This document shows positions 37,820-60,112 of a DNA stretch of 64,000 nt, one piece after another. The stretch is from NCBI RefSeq assembly GCF_964355755.1, contig NC_092677.1, positions 10,810,601 to 10,874,600 of the forward strand. The letters are read 5' to 3'. Source of the stretch: Antedon mediterranea. Its lineage: Eukaryota > Echinodermata > Crinoidea > Comatulida > Antedonidae. Made by a program: the position numbers and the translations under genes. The first letter of the stretch is position 1. Every line of letters starts with the position of its first letter. Below the pieces are notes generated by a model. It did not search any database. It saw only the letters and a program-made list of their open reading frames with translations, and was not told where the DNA came from.

Positions 37820-40800
37820 TTATTCATTAAATTGTTCTTCATTCCAACGATTTTCATCGTCAATGTCTGTATGATACGATCTAGTCTCATCTAATTTGTC
37901 TTCATCCTCACCATAATACATGTCCTCCTCCATGTCCATTTGTTCTACACTCGGAGCTGTCGGGATAACCACCACTACATTTTGATCGACATCTCTATTA
38001 ACAGCCTTCATTATCATGTAACTTATTAATATGAAAAGAAAGAATGTCACTAAGCAGACAACGATGGTGATGGTAATAACTACTCCCAGTTGTCTGGTGC
38101 CTTCTGGACTGGAGGGGTTATAGCTGTTTTGTGCCTCAGCTGAAATCAAACAAAATAGTTCATAATGTGTGTTGACCTGGGCCTCCCTGATAATAATAAA
38201 AAATAAAGTTGAATTGAATTGAAGCTTGGTTTCCACGTTAAGCGCGCGCACCGTAAGTAATTTGACCAATCGCGATGGAGAACCACGGCATGTCGCTTGT
38301 GATTGGTCAAATCTTGTGAACTGCTGCAACAATACATGGGGATCAGTAACATAACGTAGACCTAAATCCTTGAATTACATTCGAAAACTACATTTGTTAT
38401 TGAACAGTGCTATTATATTAACAGAAAGTAGGCCTAATGTAATCGTCATGCTCTCCTCTTACCCTCGCATAGGTCACCCTCAAATCCCGCATCACAGGTA
38501 CACACACGGTTACCATTGTTCCTTATTTGACAACGACCATTGTTTTGACAGGGCTGGCTTGAACACGCATCACCTTGGATATAAAGAAAAAGTTAATTTA
38601 ATATTTTACGTAATTTTACAACGAAGACATATCGTAGTAAGCCTTATATAAAATATTAGGGGTCCGCTCATGCTTCTTAGCGGGTAAGTTGGTGTTATGA
38701 GCCAATTATCTCTCTCTTTTGATGTTAGGTCACCATAGCATGATGGATGAATCGGGTCCAAGGTAACTTTAAGTTTCCATTAAGTCACGTCTCATATCTA
38801 AATTGATGACTATTATAGGCCTTTTGTTGTTATTATATTGGCCATTGATTCCAATAAGCTTCATTATCATACAGTCATATATATTTTTTAATACATTTAT
38901 ATTAGTCTTTATAGTTTCGTTTATTTTCACTTTTGAAAAGAAAACCCGAGTCGAGTATATTAACGAACAGAAAACCCTATTAATTTTCGTATTGAAAAGC
39001 GACGTACCTCTCCAGTAAAAAAAACCCACCTTGACAATCCACACCCGCGTCTCTTTGATGACTACACAACTCAGAATCAGGATTTTTAGTGTACGTGCAT
39101 TCACTTAGATTGCTTTCACTGCCGTTGCATTTAAAGCCTGCAAAACCCACAGTTCCGGTACCTTCACCGAACCTATAATATTCAACAAATAATCAAATAA
39201 TTAAAAACTGTGTTTTAGTAATTTTAAAAAGTCGAATGTGAACAATTATTCGTTTATCTGATTATAATATCCTCCTCACTAACTTTGTTAAAATATCACA
39301 TCTAAATGCGTTACATTTTGTAAGGTGAAACGCTTCGTGCGTTTAGCATACAAAAGTATGACGCATTGCCTCAAATTGGTGTGATACAGTACTTACAAAG
39401 CTTTGCGTACAGCAACGGCTCTAGTTTGTTCAAGTCGGCCTGTAAAATGACGACAGGCAACTTCTGCATCGTTATCATCCCATCCTTCGTCGCAAACGGT
39501 GACCCAGTTGCCATCCATATACAGTTCAACACGACCTTCAGTATCACTCTCAGATAAACGAATATCATAGTCTAAATTAGAGGCATTATTACTAAATTAG
39601 TCAAACATTGACATGATGATATTTAAAAAAGATGAAAACTTAAGATAAGCATGGTAATGGAGGAGATGATGGTGAAAATGAGAACGTTGTTATGGTGATA
39701 ATTAGACAGGTATTTGAGGATTGTGGTGAGTAAGCTCTGTCTACACCTATGAAACTAAAAAAAGTTTGATGTACCCATGGTAGTGATATGCCCAAATATG
39801 ATAGTGATATGACATCATCATGTCCGTTATGGGCACATCACATTTTTTGTCACATAAAGTTTGATAGTGTAGACAGAGCTTATAAGGAATGATGAAGATG
39901 GCTGTACATGCTGGGAGAGTGAGAATGATGGTAAAATAAAAACAATATAGTTTGACCCCAAAAAGTGATGTGCCCAAGTATGATAGTGATATGCATATAT
40001 GGGCACATCACAAAGTATTATGTGTAGACAGAGCGTACTACCTTTAAAGCATCGTATCCCAGCAACCTGCGCACCAGGACAATCCTGAGCCTCTACGATA
40101 ACCGATTCATTTTTACACTCCGTCAGATTCTCCTCGTCTCCATTGCAATCAAATTCATAGTAGTGTATTCTACCTTGCCAGCCACTGAACTTAAAGTTCC
40201 TAACGCAAAAAAAACCACTTATATTATATTGAATTTGTGGAAGTGCACGTGTCGAAACTAAAACTGGATTGTGGTGGTCACGACGGTCCATTATTATTTA
40301 TTTTTTTCATGTATTAAATGCAAGAATGGAATCTCGTGGGAATAATGAGTATTTCATCATCTGATTAGAATTGTACTCATTGTACACTAACCAATTGAAT
40401 TTCACCACACTAGAACAAACACACAAATGTGAACTTCCACCCAATCATCGCACAACCACCCCCGGGATAATGGTGGTAACATGGTCGACTCAATGCTTAG
40501 TAGGTAGGCCTACGCACTACTACGACGCAGCGCAAGCGAACTGATCAACCGAGGATCCACCGCCGCGTCTTATGATTGGTCAAAGGTCATGTACTTAATG
40601 TAATAGTTCTTACTGAGAGCCAACATATGCAATTCCTGAATTGCCGAGACCTAGCTGTCTACAGGCCACTGCTGCATCATTGTCGTCCCACATGTAATCG
40701 CATATCCTGCCTTCATATTTACTGTCTATTAGTGTGACAATGAATCCCTCGTAATCAGTCCCTCCTCGCAAAGATATTGTAAATTCTGTTAAAAACGAAT

Positions 40801-41266
40801 AATGTATTAAAAAAATATTTGAAGTGAGATCGAAGGGAAGGAGGGGTTGACGGAAATTAGAATGAAACATCGGTTTAAACGTTAGGCCTATTGTGGAGGT
40901 ACTAAGTATTTAAAGAAAAAACAATTCTCTGTGTTATGAGATCATCTACGAACTTGTTATGTATGAAAAAATAACAAAATACTGAGCATGGGTTGTTGTG
41001 GTTAATATAAGTACTGTACAGTAATATAAACGTAAAGTATTGTCAAAAAATGGGCCGCTTTTGATACCATTGCCTCTAACATTTTTTTAAAAATCTATAA
41101 TACAGCAAGCCTATTAAAGTTTTAAAAACTTACTAACAACAGTATGCCTGACTAATTTAATGCAATTTGAGTTTAGTCTACCTGAGTGACGTAATACAAG
41201 GTACCTACCTGTCAGTCCATTGACTAATACCAATAAGTTGGCCAAGAACGCAGACAAAGTGCGCAT
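37820..41266 (-). CDS. SRCR-SRCR-EGF transmembrane receptor, copy B (full tail)
   Basis: Model: complement(join(37820..38139,38463..38573,39030..39172,39397..39571,40042..40199,40614..40785,41209..41266)), 378 aa. Same plan as copy A: signal peptide 1-19, SRCR1 about 20-129 (GRICDYMWDDNDAAVACRQL), SRCR2 about 130-235 (CDEGWDDNDAEVACRHF), EGF 236-272, transmembrane helix about 290-316 (LGVVITITIVVCLVTFFLF), then a 60-residue strongly acidic tail with MEEDMYYGEDEDK and ETRSYHTDIDDENRW. Each SRCR domain has six Cys in the group A pattern. The paired tyrosines in acidic context could be phosphorylation sites, but no ITAM or other known motif is evident. The product is probably a surface receptor; its ligand and partners cannot be read from sequence. 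Confidence 0.9.
39732..39880. mobile_element. Palindromic MITE in SRCR B
   Basis: Counterpart of the A copy: TAAGCTCTGTCTACACCTATG on the left and TTTGATAGTGTAGACAGAGCTTA on the right. A second fragment at 39955-40036 ends TGTGTAGACAGAGCGTA beside exon 3. Confidence 0.7.
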
Positions 41267-41770
41267 CTTCAAATACAAATATAGATCAACTATTATTATA
41301 CTCTACCGTCTGATATTTACAGTTGTAATAATATTCTATCAGTAATCATCAGAAACAATGGTAAGACCGGAAATGACGTTGAATTACTCCAGTCCCGAGG
41401 TGGTTCTTTACGATTACGCATAAGGAGGCTATGACGAAGCCAAAATACCAACATAACAAATACAAATTTAAAGTATAAATCTTAGTAATTCATATTAATA
41501 AAACAATATCAATATACATATTTTACAATTTCACATACATGTTAACACCAATAGGCCTACACGACGACGTCGTCAGTTGTTCATTTATAGTTATTTGAAT
41601 AATATGCTTTTTATGCAAATTGTATACAAGTTTCAGCGCATTTCCGTCACGGAAGCGGGCGTTGCATAACTGTGGTATTATTGGGAATTCATTCATATTA
41701 TACTTGGTCAGGAACACACTATTTTCATTCAAACAGTCCCTATTGCTTCAAAATTAGTCAAACACACACA

Positions 41771-42798
41771 AAAAGCAAAACGATTCTCTATATATGCCTA
41801 TATGCATACGTTAATGATTTGATTACTCGAAGTTAATTAGTTAACAACGCAATACGTTTTCAGAGTTATACAATTGTTTTTAAAGTTTCTCGTGCTCTTT
41901 AGAATTGACATTTTTGTATTTTAGTAAATGTCGATGACGTGATGACGTCATCATTTATCAAACTTTGACAGCGTGTTCTAAATTTAGATTAGACGGTACA
42001 CATGACGTTCCTAGCTAGGCCAGCCTCTTTGATACCATCTCTTATACGTTCTCGCAGCCTAGTATTAGTACAAATTATAATGAGTGGACTAAGTAAGCCT
42101 ATTGAGAAAGAATTTGAAAAAAAAGTTTGCTAGTTGCGTGTAGACAACGAAGTTTAAATATACCGCTTCTGGAAGTAGGCCTATGTTTGACAGCGCTACA
42201 CGGAGCCAGCCAGGACCAATAAGTAAGTAAGTAGGCCTATTTGACGCCTGAGTGAGTAAGCCTAGCTAGTCTCCAATGTGTGCCTCTCCCTTCTTGGGCC
42301 TAGCTAATGTAAGACTTTATCATCATGTCATAGACAAAGCAGGCTTACAGTATTTAAGAGACTGAGAGAGAACCTCTTCTGGTTGTAATTTCTCCAGGTA
42401 TCTAAATATAATATGATAATGTTTATAATAATAATAATTTAAAACTTAACATTATATCATATATTTAAGTTAAGTAGGCCTAATCACATTGTTTTGGTTT
42501 TTTTTTTGTACTAATGTTTAGTTCTATTTTGTTACGGTTCAGTCATGTTTAAAGCACTTGTGCCTATGTTGTATCCCATCCATTATCATTGTGTTATTGT
42601 AGTTTGTTATTTTGATTATGGAATAAAAATGTCGATGATTGATTGATTATTAGACCCTCGCTCGGTAGCTCCACAGCAGGTCTATGTTTTAATATGAACA
42701 TATTGTTGTCAATTTCTTTTTTGATAGAATTGCTAGGTCCAACGATAATCCTGTCCTTGTACCACCAACAAATATAAAGTTTACAATGATATATTTTA
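41771..42798. other. Intergenic between SRCR B and SRCR C
   Basis: No gene is seen. GGCCTA-type words recur at 42015-42310. A probable LINE 3' end with (GATT)n tail (AATAAAAATGTCGATGATTGATTGATTATT) lies at about 42570-42650. Confidence 0.5.
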
Positions 42799-46496
<3,698 letters not shown>

Positions 46497-47528
46497 TTTG
46501 TTATTATTCCTTTGGATTTCGTTTGTCGTGAGCACAATGACATTTATCAGGAAGAACCGGTAAGTAGACCGGACATGATGGAAAACTCACTCTCGCACGA
46601 TTTTACGTCACAACAAACTCGTCTCTACAAAAACAATACAGATTAATACTCATAAAGTTTAATCACTAGTTGTAGTAGTGTACGGCGGCGGCGTACAACC
46701 ATACAGCTTAAATTAAATATACACACGCGTGTCGCGTTTACAGCACGTGTGTCGCGTTTACAGCACACGATTGGTCTAAAGTTTGTTGCCGCACGTACAC
46801 GTATACAACGATACCATTGACATCACGTTACTACGAAAACCTCTATAAATACGTGTAGTAAAATAATTGAATAGAAATATAGTAAAAATATTTGAGGACT
46901 AAAATACGGAAATGACAAGGCTTAACCAGAGGAAGAAGCCGGATTATTTAACTGTTGTTAATACTTCCTCCTCAAATGATTTAGAATGTCATTGCCATGA
47001 AATGCCAATTGTCATAATAATCCGTAAGAGAAATAATAATAATTATAATTGAATAGATTTAGAAAAAAGTATAGAAATTATTAATATTCAAACTAGAGTA
47101 GAACCCATATCAAAGATGCGGAAGGTGGAGGCATTTTCGGGACCCAACAAAGTGTCCTGTTAATAGGGGTTGACCGTAGTGTTAACACATACAATATTAA
47201 AGTGTCCAATAGATTTCTCAGTAATATTGTTGTATAACGCTATTTAACACTGCCTAGCAAAACTCAGGAGTAAAGCTCTGTCTACACTATCAAACTTTAT
47301 GCGACAACAAAATGTGGTGTGCCCTTATATGGACAGTTTGATGTCATATTACTGTACTACCATATTTGGGCACATCGCACTTATTTACGCACCATTATAT
47401 ACACACAGGTGTTGACAACCCAATGAGTTTTGTTAGGCAATGTGAAAGTACAGTAGTTACAATACACTACTGTCATCAGTATTGGAAATAAATATGCAAA
47501 CGTGACTCAGATGTTCTCAAGGAAGTGT
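46497..47528. other. 5' flank of SRCR C and 3' flank of MCM4
   Basis: No gene. A short direct repeat (GTGTCGCGTTTACAGCAC, two copies) lies at about 46730-46765. A CTCTGTCTACAC-family MITE sits at 47273-47395 with a good left end and a decayed right end. A half pogo-like end (GTGTCCTGTTAATAGGGGTTG) lies at about 47150. Confidence 0.55.
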
Positions 47529-47534
47529 TTTATT
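47529..47534 (-). terminator. Candidate MCM4 polyadenylation signal
   Basis: AATAAA on the minus strand, about 310 bases after the MCM4 stop. Confidence 0.4.
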
Positions 47535-47843
47535 TAAGCAATAAACAAATTGTATTGAATAAACATGTTCTTTGAAACGTGCAATACAATGAATCTAACA
47601 TTCAATTTTGTTCCTCCAATAATTTTTGTTTCATGCTACAGTATTCATTAAAAAAACTGTTGGGAAACTAAATACTTGTTTTTCAATGGATAAGACCATT
47701 TCTATACAATGTATTCTACTAAACTAGCAGACAAATTCTGATGTGGCTTATATACTATTAGTTAAAGTTCTAGATAAATAATCAATCTTAACAATATAAG
47801 TTCACTTCCTTATTCATTATCATTTGCAAATTATGAAAAGGTT

Positions 47844-54635
<6,792 letters not shown>

Positions 54636-54865
54636 TCTGTATTCTGTACAAAAGAGAACAAAATAAAACACTTAAAATGTTATTTAAAACAAATGTTAGG
54701 CCTAGTTTATTATAAATAGTAGGCCTCGGCCTATACTGGATATATATAGGCTGTCTGTCTGTCTCCCCACTCCTATCTAGGCCTAGTCAATGCCTAATTG
54801 AGTGGCAAGCGGTTCAGATGGAACTGTCACTACACAAAAGTAACACATGCAGAGGGCCAGCCTAG

Positions 54866-56864
54866 GGTTTACGATGAAATCGGTCGCGTCTGAAATCGGT
54901 CGCGTTTGAAATCGGTCGCGATAAAATCAACTTCCGGTATTTTGTATGGCGCGCCGCTAGAGCTATAATCCTTTTGATGATATCGGTCGCGCTATACCCT
55001 ATTTTGTATGGATCGAGCGGGATGCATGCTAGAACGGGATATACATTTTTCGTTTATATATATTTAATTGATATTTTTTAGGAACTAGATTATTTATGTG
55101 GATATTTTTTACTTGGTTAATAAATATTTATTATCAATCATTAAATTAATTTTTTTTTTTTGTATTTCACAGGTCTCGGAGAAGGACTGTCTTTTCAAAA
55201 TGGCCATTTCTAAACACGTTTAAATATTATATTAGGCATAATGTTATATTAGGCATATAATAATTTACCTCTATTAATATGTACTGTAATTAATATATTA
55301 TATAGAGAATATACGTCTGTCGTGTCTTTTATTACGCAAACAATTACGTAAAAGAGAGCAATTTATTTAAAAACAAGAATTTTTACAATATAGCCCGTAA
55401 AGCCAGCGTATCCATTTTTATACTTATGCATACTGTGGCAGATTATATCATATCCAATTAACAACATACTATTCGATCACCTTATTTTTATTTCTATTTT
55501 CTAAGTGTATAATGATTATTGTTGAGGCAAATCACGTGTATGTTTTTATTTCTAATGTTTAAAATAGTTTTTAGTAAAATGATCATTTTATGCGGATGGT
55601 TAACAGGCGAGTTACTGAAATAAACCCCCCGAATAAGCCATATTGGAGATGCGCCTTCTATGATCGTGCAGCTGTTTCCTCTAACAATACGTTAATTTGC
55701 TGACAGGGAATCCCCTTTTTAAAAAACACGCACTAGTAGTGTGTCAAATCATGGAGAAAACACGTACGATCGTTGTCCATGGCGAGGTAAAGATGACGTC
55801 TATTACTAATAACCATACATTTGAAAGGTCTATAGGCCTCCTGCACGTGTTTTTGTGAAACGATCCAATGAGCTATAGATGCTCGACGCGATTATGAGAT
55901 CAGGTTCATTCATTCTTTATTTAGCCTTTAAAATCGAAATACATTTAAAACATAGGTAACCAAATCAAGACACGTGGAAATGTAAGGAGGCAAGGATAAG
56001 CAAAAGCAATTAAATCGCTGTAGCTCACAGGCTTGCTTATCCATAATAATTCCGAATAAAGCACTTTTTCTATAATTTGACAGTATGATTTATACGTATA
56101 TACGTCGGCGATACTATAGATTTTAATTTGAATATTTTTTATTTTTTTCTTCATTTATAATAATCATTTGATGTAAATAATTAAGTAAGTGCAACTCAGT
56201 GTCTCGCATTCATACGCCGTTCGTAAATCTAAACGTTTAAATATCAGTGCAGATTACCTCTTTGAGAATTGTGTCCACCTTTATTATCCATACATTATTA
56301 TTATTCTCACATCTATCATCGGCATATTATCTATATATTTTATTAATATCCTAAAACCATACGTAATTGTTTGCATAATAAAAGACACGACAAACGTATA
56401 TTCTCTATATAATATATTAATTACAGTACATATAAATAGAGGTAAATTATTATATGCATAATATAACATTATGCCTAATATAATATTTAAACGTGTTTAG
56501 AAATGGCCATTTTGAAAAGACACCGTCCTTCTCCGAGACCTGTGAAATACAAAAAATAAATTAATTAATGATTAATAATAAATATTTATTAACCAAGTAA
56601 CAAATATCCACATAAATAATCTAGTTCCTTAAAAATATCAATTAGATCTATATAAACGAAAAATGTATATCCCGCTCTAGCATGCATCCCGCTCGATCCA
56701 TACAAAATAGCGCGACCGATTTCAAACGCGACCGATTTCAAACGCGACCGATATAATCAAAAGTATAGCTCTAGCGGCGCGCCATACAAAATACCGGAAG
56801 TTGATTTTATCGCGACCGATTTCAAACGCGACCAATTTCAAGCGCGACCGATTTCATCTGACAC
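54866..56864. mobile_element. 2-kb foldback element with about 490-bp inverted arms
   Basis: The left arm 54866-55350 and right arm 56360-56864 are near-identical reverse complements. The outer part of each holds several GAAATCGGTCGCG words, then GGCGCGCCGCTAGAGC and TGGATCGAGCGGGATGCATG. The inner part holds TTTCACAGGTCTCGGAGAAGG. CCAGCCTAG occurs just outside both ends (54857-54865, 56865-56873), a candidate 9-base target duplication, although CCTAG words are common here. The 1-kb centre has no recognisable transposase. It most resembles a foldback or Mutator-like non-autonomous element. Confidence 0.8.
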
Positions 56865-56995
56865 CCAGCCTAGTAGCTAGGCCTACATTTCATTTTACGA
56901 TTCTAGTAATCCCAGTATTTCTTATTTGATTCTAAAGTAAAATTTATAGATTCTTTAATAATCAAATTACAGTATACACTTCAGCAAATACTTAC

Positions 56996-57940
56996 CTAAT
57001 TACTCCTTTTGAAAAAAATTAAGAAATAAACAAAACTTCGACGTCCAACATACACACACCACCGCGGCAAAACAACAAAAGTGGGTTTTATATCTTACCT
57101 ATCACGTGTTAAAAATTTCGCGCGAACGAGACTCAAGGAATTCAAACGATTTATAAATAAATCTAAATTTACTCGTCGGTTTTTAAAGTATAGTGTGCTA
57201 CAGAATATTGCAGAAATCAAATGTCAATTTTTTTATTATTTTTTAACAAAATTGATATTTTCATATCACATCACATTTAATTTACAATTGTAATATGAAA
57301 CATCATTTTACTTATGCAAATAAGATTACAGCGGGAAATCCCCTTTTTGAAACCGTCCTCAATCGCACAATCGCATGCAATGCAATACATACAACAAGTC
57401 AATGTGAATTTGGAAATCGGTAAATATTATTTTAAAACTTAAACATTATTATATGTGTAACAACAGAGCAAAGTAACTGACAGGTTCTATGTCCTCCTAC
57501 TTCCTACCTAGATATAGAAGCTAGGCTGTTGATGTACTTTACTTCAAAATTAAACTTACTAGTACTACTACTAGTACTACTATACTAGCTAGCTAGGCTA
57601 GTATAGGCCTAGCTAGTATTAGTAACCTAACATAGCCTAGGGTCCCACATGTAGTAGGCTAAGCCTATAGATAGGGGGAGAGAGAGAGAGATTGTACAGG
57701 CGCGCCTAGGCGGGAATATGTAAAGATAGTGTAGGTAGGCTAGGTAGTCTACTCTGTTCTAATTGTTCCAAGTAGGCCTATTGAAATTTGAATATCTTGG
57801 AATAAATAGCAATTACATAACAATAAATATTTGTTATTAATATTATTTTTTATATTTGATTTTAGCATGAAGTTTTTAAAAATGCTGCAGGTTTTAGTTG
57901 TAAACTTGTTTATAATTATATTGTAAACATTTCCATCAAT
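56996..57940. promoter_or_regulatory. Shared MCM4/FAAP24 promoter and MCM4 5' UTR exon
   Basis: On the minus strand ATTAG|GTAAGTAT at 56996/56995 is a consensus donor that can splice to the acceptor TGTACAG at 54644, just before the MCM4 ATG. A second minus-strand donor (ATAG|GTAAGA) ends at 57099. E2F-like sites: TTTCGCGCGAA at 57116-57126, GCGGGAAA at 57331-57338, GGCGGGAA at 57709-57716. An E-box CACGTG is at 57103-57108. FAAP24 starts at 57941 on the other strand. GGCCTA words cluster at 57590-57780. E2F control of MCM genes is well known; joint control of FAAP24 is inference. Confidence 0.6.
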
Positions 57941-59615
57941 ATGAGTCATAACCAATCAACATCATTAGTTCCCAGTACACCGACTCATGATAGGGGGCGT
58001 GTACCACCAGGAGCGATCGCTGTCAACATAAAATGGAGAGGTTCGGATTTAGTAAAGTATTTTTCAGGTGATATGATGACAAACATTTTTTGTACATGTA
58101 TAGTAAAATAGATTATTACATGAAATAACTATGTATTGAAAGAAAAATCTCTTCTTCCATCCAGTCATCTTTGATAAATTAAATCATACAAACATTTTTT
58201 TTCCCACAGGCAAAGCAAAAGTAGTTTTTGACAGTCAATTGGACATTGTTGATTTCCATCCATCTCATGACACAGCCATCATTTACGTCTCAGAACAAGA
58301 CATGGTGGCTGGCACCAGTTACAAGAAAAGGATCGTCAAACTCAGGAAGGTATCATTACCAAATATGGACATTTTGATAGTATAGACTGTTACAGCATCA
58401 TAGTTAGTTATAATTGTATCAATTAGAATGCATGGTACCGTGATACTGGTCAATTCCATTAAAGTTGAGATCAAAACGTTTGTTACATGATGCCCAGTTA
58501 TATTGCAAACGGGTCAAAGGCCAAACGTTTCTAATAAAGATATATACTCTTTTTTTAGGTGACCTCAATGAAAGGTGTTGTGTTGGCAGAAAAAACAGAA
58601 ATGAGTAAACAGTATTGCCTAAATCTGCAGAAATTTGTTGTTCTTGAGCTAGGACTAGTTATACTCTTCATTTCAACACCGATTCAAGCAGCCAGCCTAC
58701 TTATAGAAATGGTACAGTATATATATACAGTATAACAGAAATACATTACATCATTCTCATCAGCACAGAGGGCCTCTTCAAGTCAGCTGTACTGCTGTAG
58801 TAACGCTGTTAGAGCTGCTCTTGTAAATCAAATTGGAATAAATAAAATAGTTTTACAAGGTCCAATGCAATTTGACTAATCCCAAGCTACAGTTCACATG
58901 TGTGAAACCAAGCTTAAAACCAGCTATGTATTTTCCTGAATACAGTAGAGTTGCATAATTCAAGCTAATAACCAAACATTATTGTGATATCTTTGTAGGT
59001 ATTAGAAGAAAACAAACCATTTTCAAACCCATTTCGTATAAAAAGAAAGTCACAACCGATAGACATTTCAGTGTTGTCTACTATGAAGCTAGTACCTCGG
59101 CTGGGAGCTGTTAAAGCTAAAGCGTTACTCGTTGAGTTTGGAAGCATTGAAGCGATATCAAAGGCATCTATAAAGGTACAGTGCATTCATATCAGTAATG
59201 TAATCTAAAGCTCTGTCTACACTATCAAATTCTGTGACAACAACATTTGATGTGCCCATATATTGACATGATGATATGATGTCATATATCACTACCATAT
59301 TTAAGCATATTACTACCATATATGGCCACATCACACTTTTTTTGTCAAACTAGTTTGATAGTGTAGACAGAGCTTGGTGCAATTTAAGTCTCTTTGTTCC
59401 AATATATTTTTGTTCTTATAGCACTGTGAGACTGTGAGGCATAGTCTGTGAGCATTTTAAAAGCACTTTATAAATGCTCAGTGTTATAATTATTATTATT
59501 ATTATTATAAATAAATAATTCTAATAATTTCTTTTTTAAGGATTTAACGAAAATTGTTGGACAATCAACTGCCAGCCATATTTATGAATTCTTTAATAAA
59601 AAAGACAAGACCTGA
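57941..59615 (+). CDS. FAAP24: FAAP24, FANCM-associated DNA-repair protein
   Basis: Model: join(57941..58067,58210..58349,58559..58711,58999..59175,59541..59615), 223 aa (human 215). FAAP24 pairs with FANCM, binds single-stranded and branched DNA, and helps recruit the Fanconi anaemia core complex to stalled forks. Seen: PPGAIAVNIKWRGSDL near the start, IIYVSEQDMVAGTSYKKR, KGVVLAEKTEMSKQY and LQKFVVLELGLVILF in the inactive XPF/MUS81-type nuclease fold. The C-terminal double helix-hairpin-helix has LVPRLGAVKAKALLVEFGSI and KDLTKIVGQSTASHIYEFF. As in the family, no ERKxxxD nuclease motif is present. All junctions keep frame. The gene is divergent from MCM4 and 500 bases upstream of ARL2BP. Confidence 0.93.
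59206..59375. mobile_element. Palindromic MITE, CTCTGTCTACAC family, best-preserved copy
   Basis: In FAAP24 intron 4. Ends TAAAGCTCTGTCTACACTATC and GATAGTGTAGACAGAGCTT. The inner halves also pair, and GACATGATGATATGATGTCATAT sits in the centre. The ACTACCATAT segment is doubled as in the MYLIP copy. Confidence 0.8.
59425..59515 (+). mobile_element. SINE 3' end with (ATT)n tail
   Basis: AAAAGCACTTTATAAATGCT followed by GTTATAATTATTATTATTATTATTAT in register: a typical SINE 3' end (GCGCTTTATAAATGC-like). It lies in FAAP24 intron 4 just after the MITE. Confidence 0.5.
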
Positions 59616-60112
59616 AAACAAAGATAAACATTTAGTATGGCATGTTTGGTATAAAATAAATGGATACCTGAGGCAGTATGCCGACAAATCATGAGGAAGA
59701 TATTTAAATAAATATATTGAATCATCAGTATTAAGATTTTGTTAAGAGGTGATGACAACTTTGTAAAACTGTAAGACAAACTAAAACATTATAATATTTA
59801 ATATTTATATTAATGCAAAATATTTAATATACAGTATGTTGAATAAAAAAACATTTTTAAAACTTCCTATTTAAGTAGTGCATAAAAAATATAAATTGTC
59901 AGTAGAATATTATGTATAATATTGTACAGTACTGTACTAAAATTTAAAGCTTTGTCAAACTACTTTGACAACAAAAAAGCATGTTAGAAACCAAAAACCA
60001 CGTAAAAAAATTGAAACATAATTGGGATGGTTATTTATAATTTTCTGGCAATTTTTCGGTTTGAAACAACAAAACTTAGTTGACGTCTGGACATAAGCGA
60101 CTAACCTTAGCG

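Larger units (their letters stand above)
36426..41770. repeat. Tandem segmental duplication, unit 2
   Basis: This is the copy of unit 1. It begins with the partial MYLIP exon, lacks the sequence matching 29425-31164 (1,740 bases), and holds SRCR gene B. It has about 75 bases near 36933-37007 that unit 1 lacks. Its right end (41690-41770) matches the end of unit 1 (36345-36425), including a short (AC)n tract. Confidence 0.85.

Noticed and set aside
56189-56461. Possible transposase ORF in the 2-kb foldback element
   Set aside because: The 90-codon frame overlaps the inverted arm, is AT-driven and shows no DDE or other catalytic motif.
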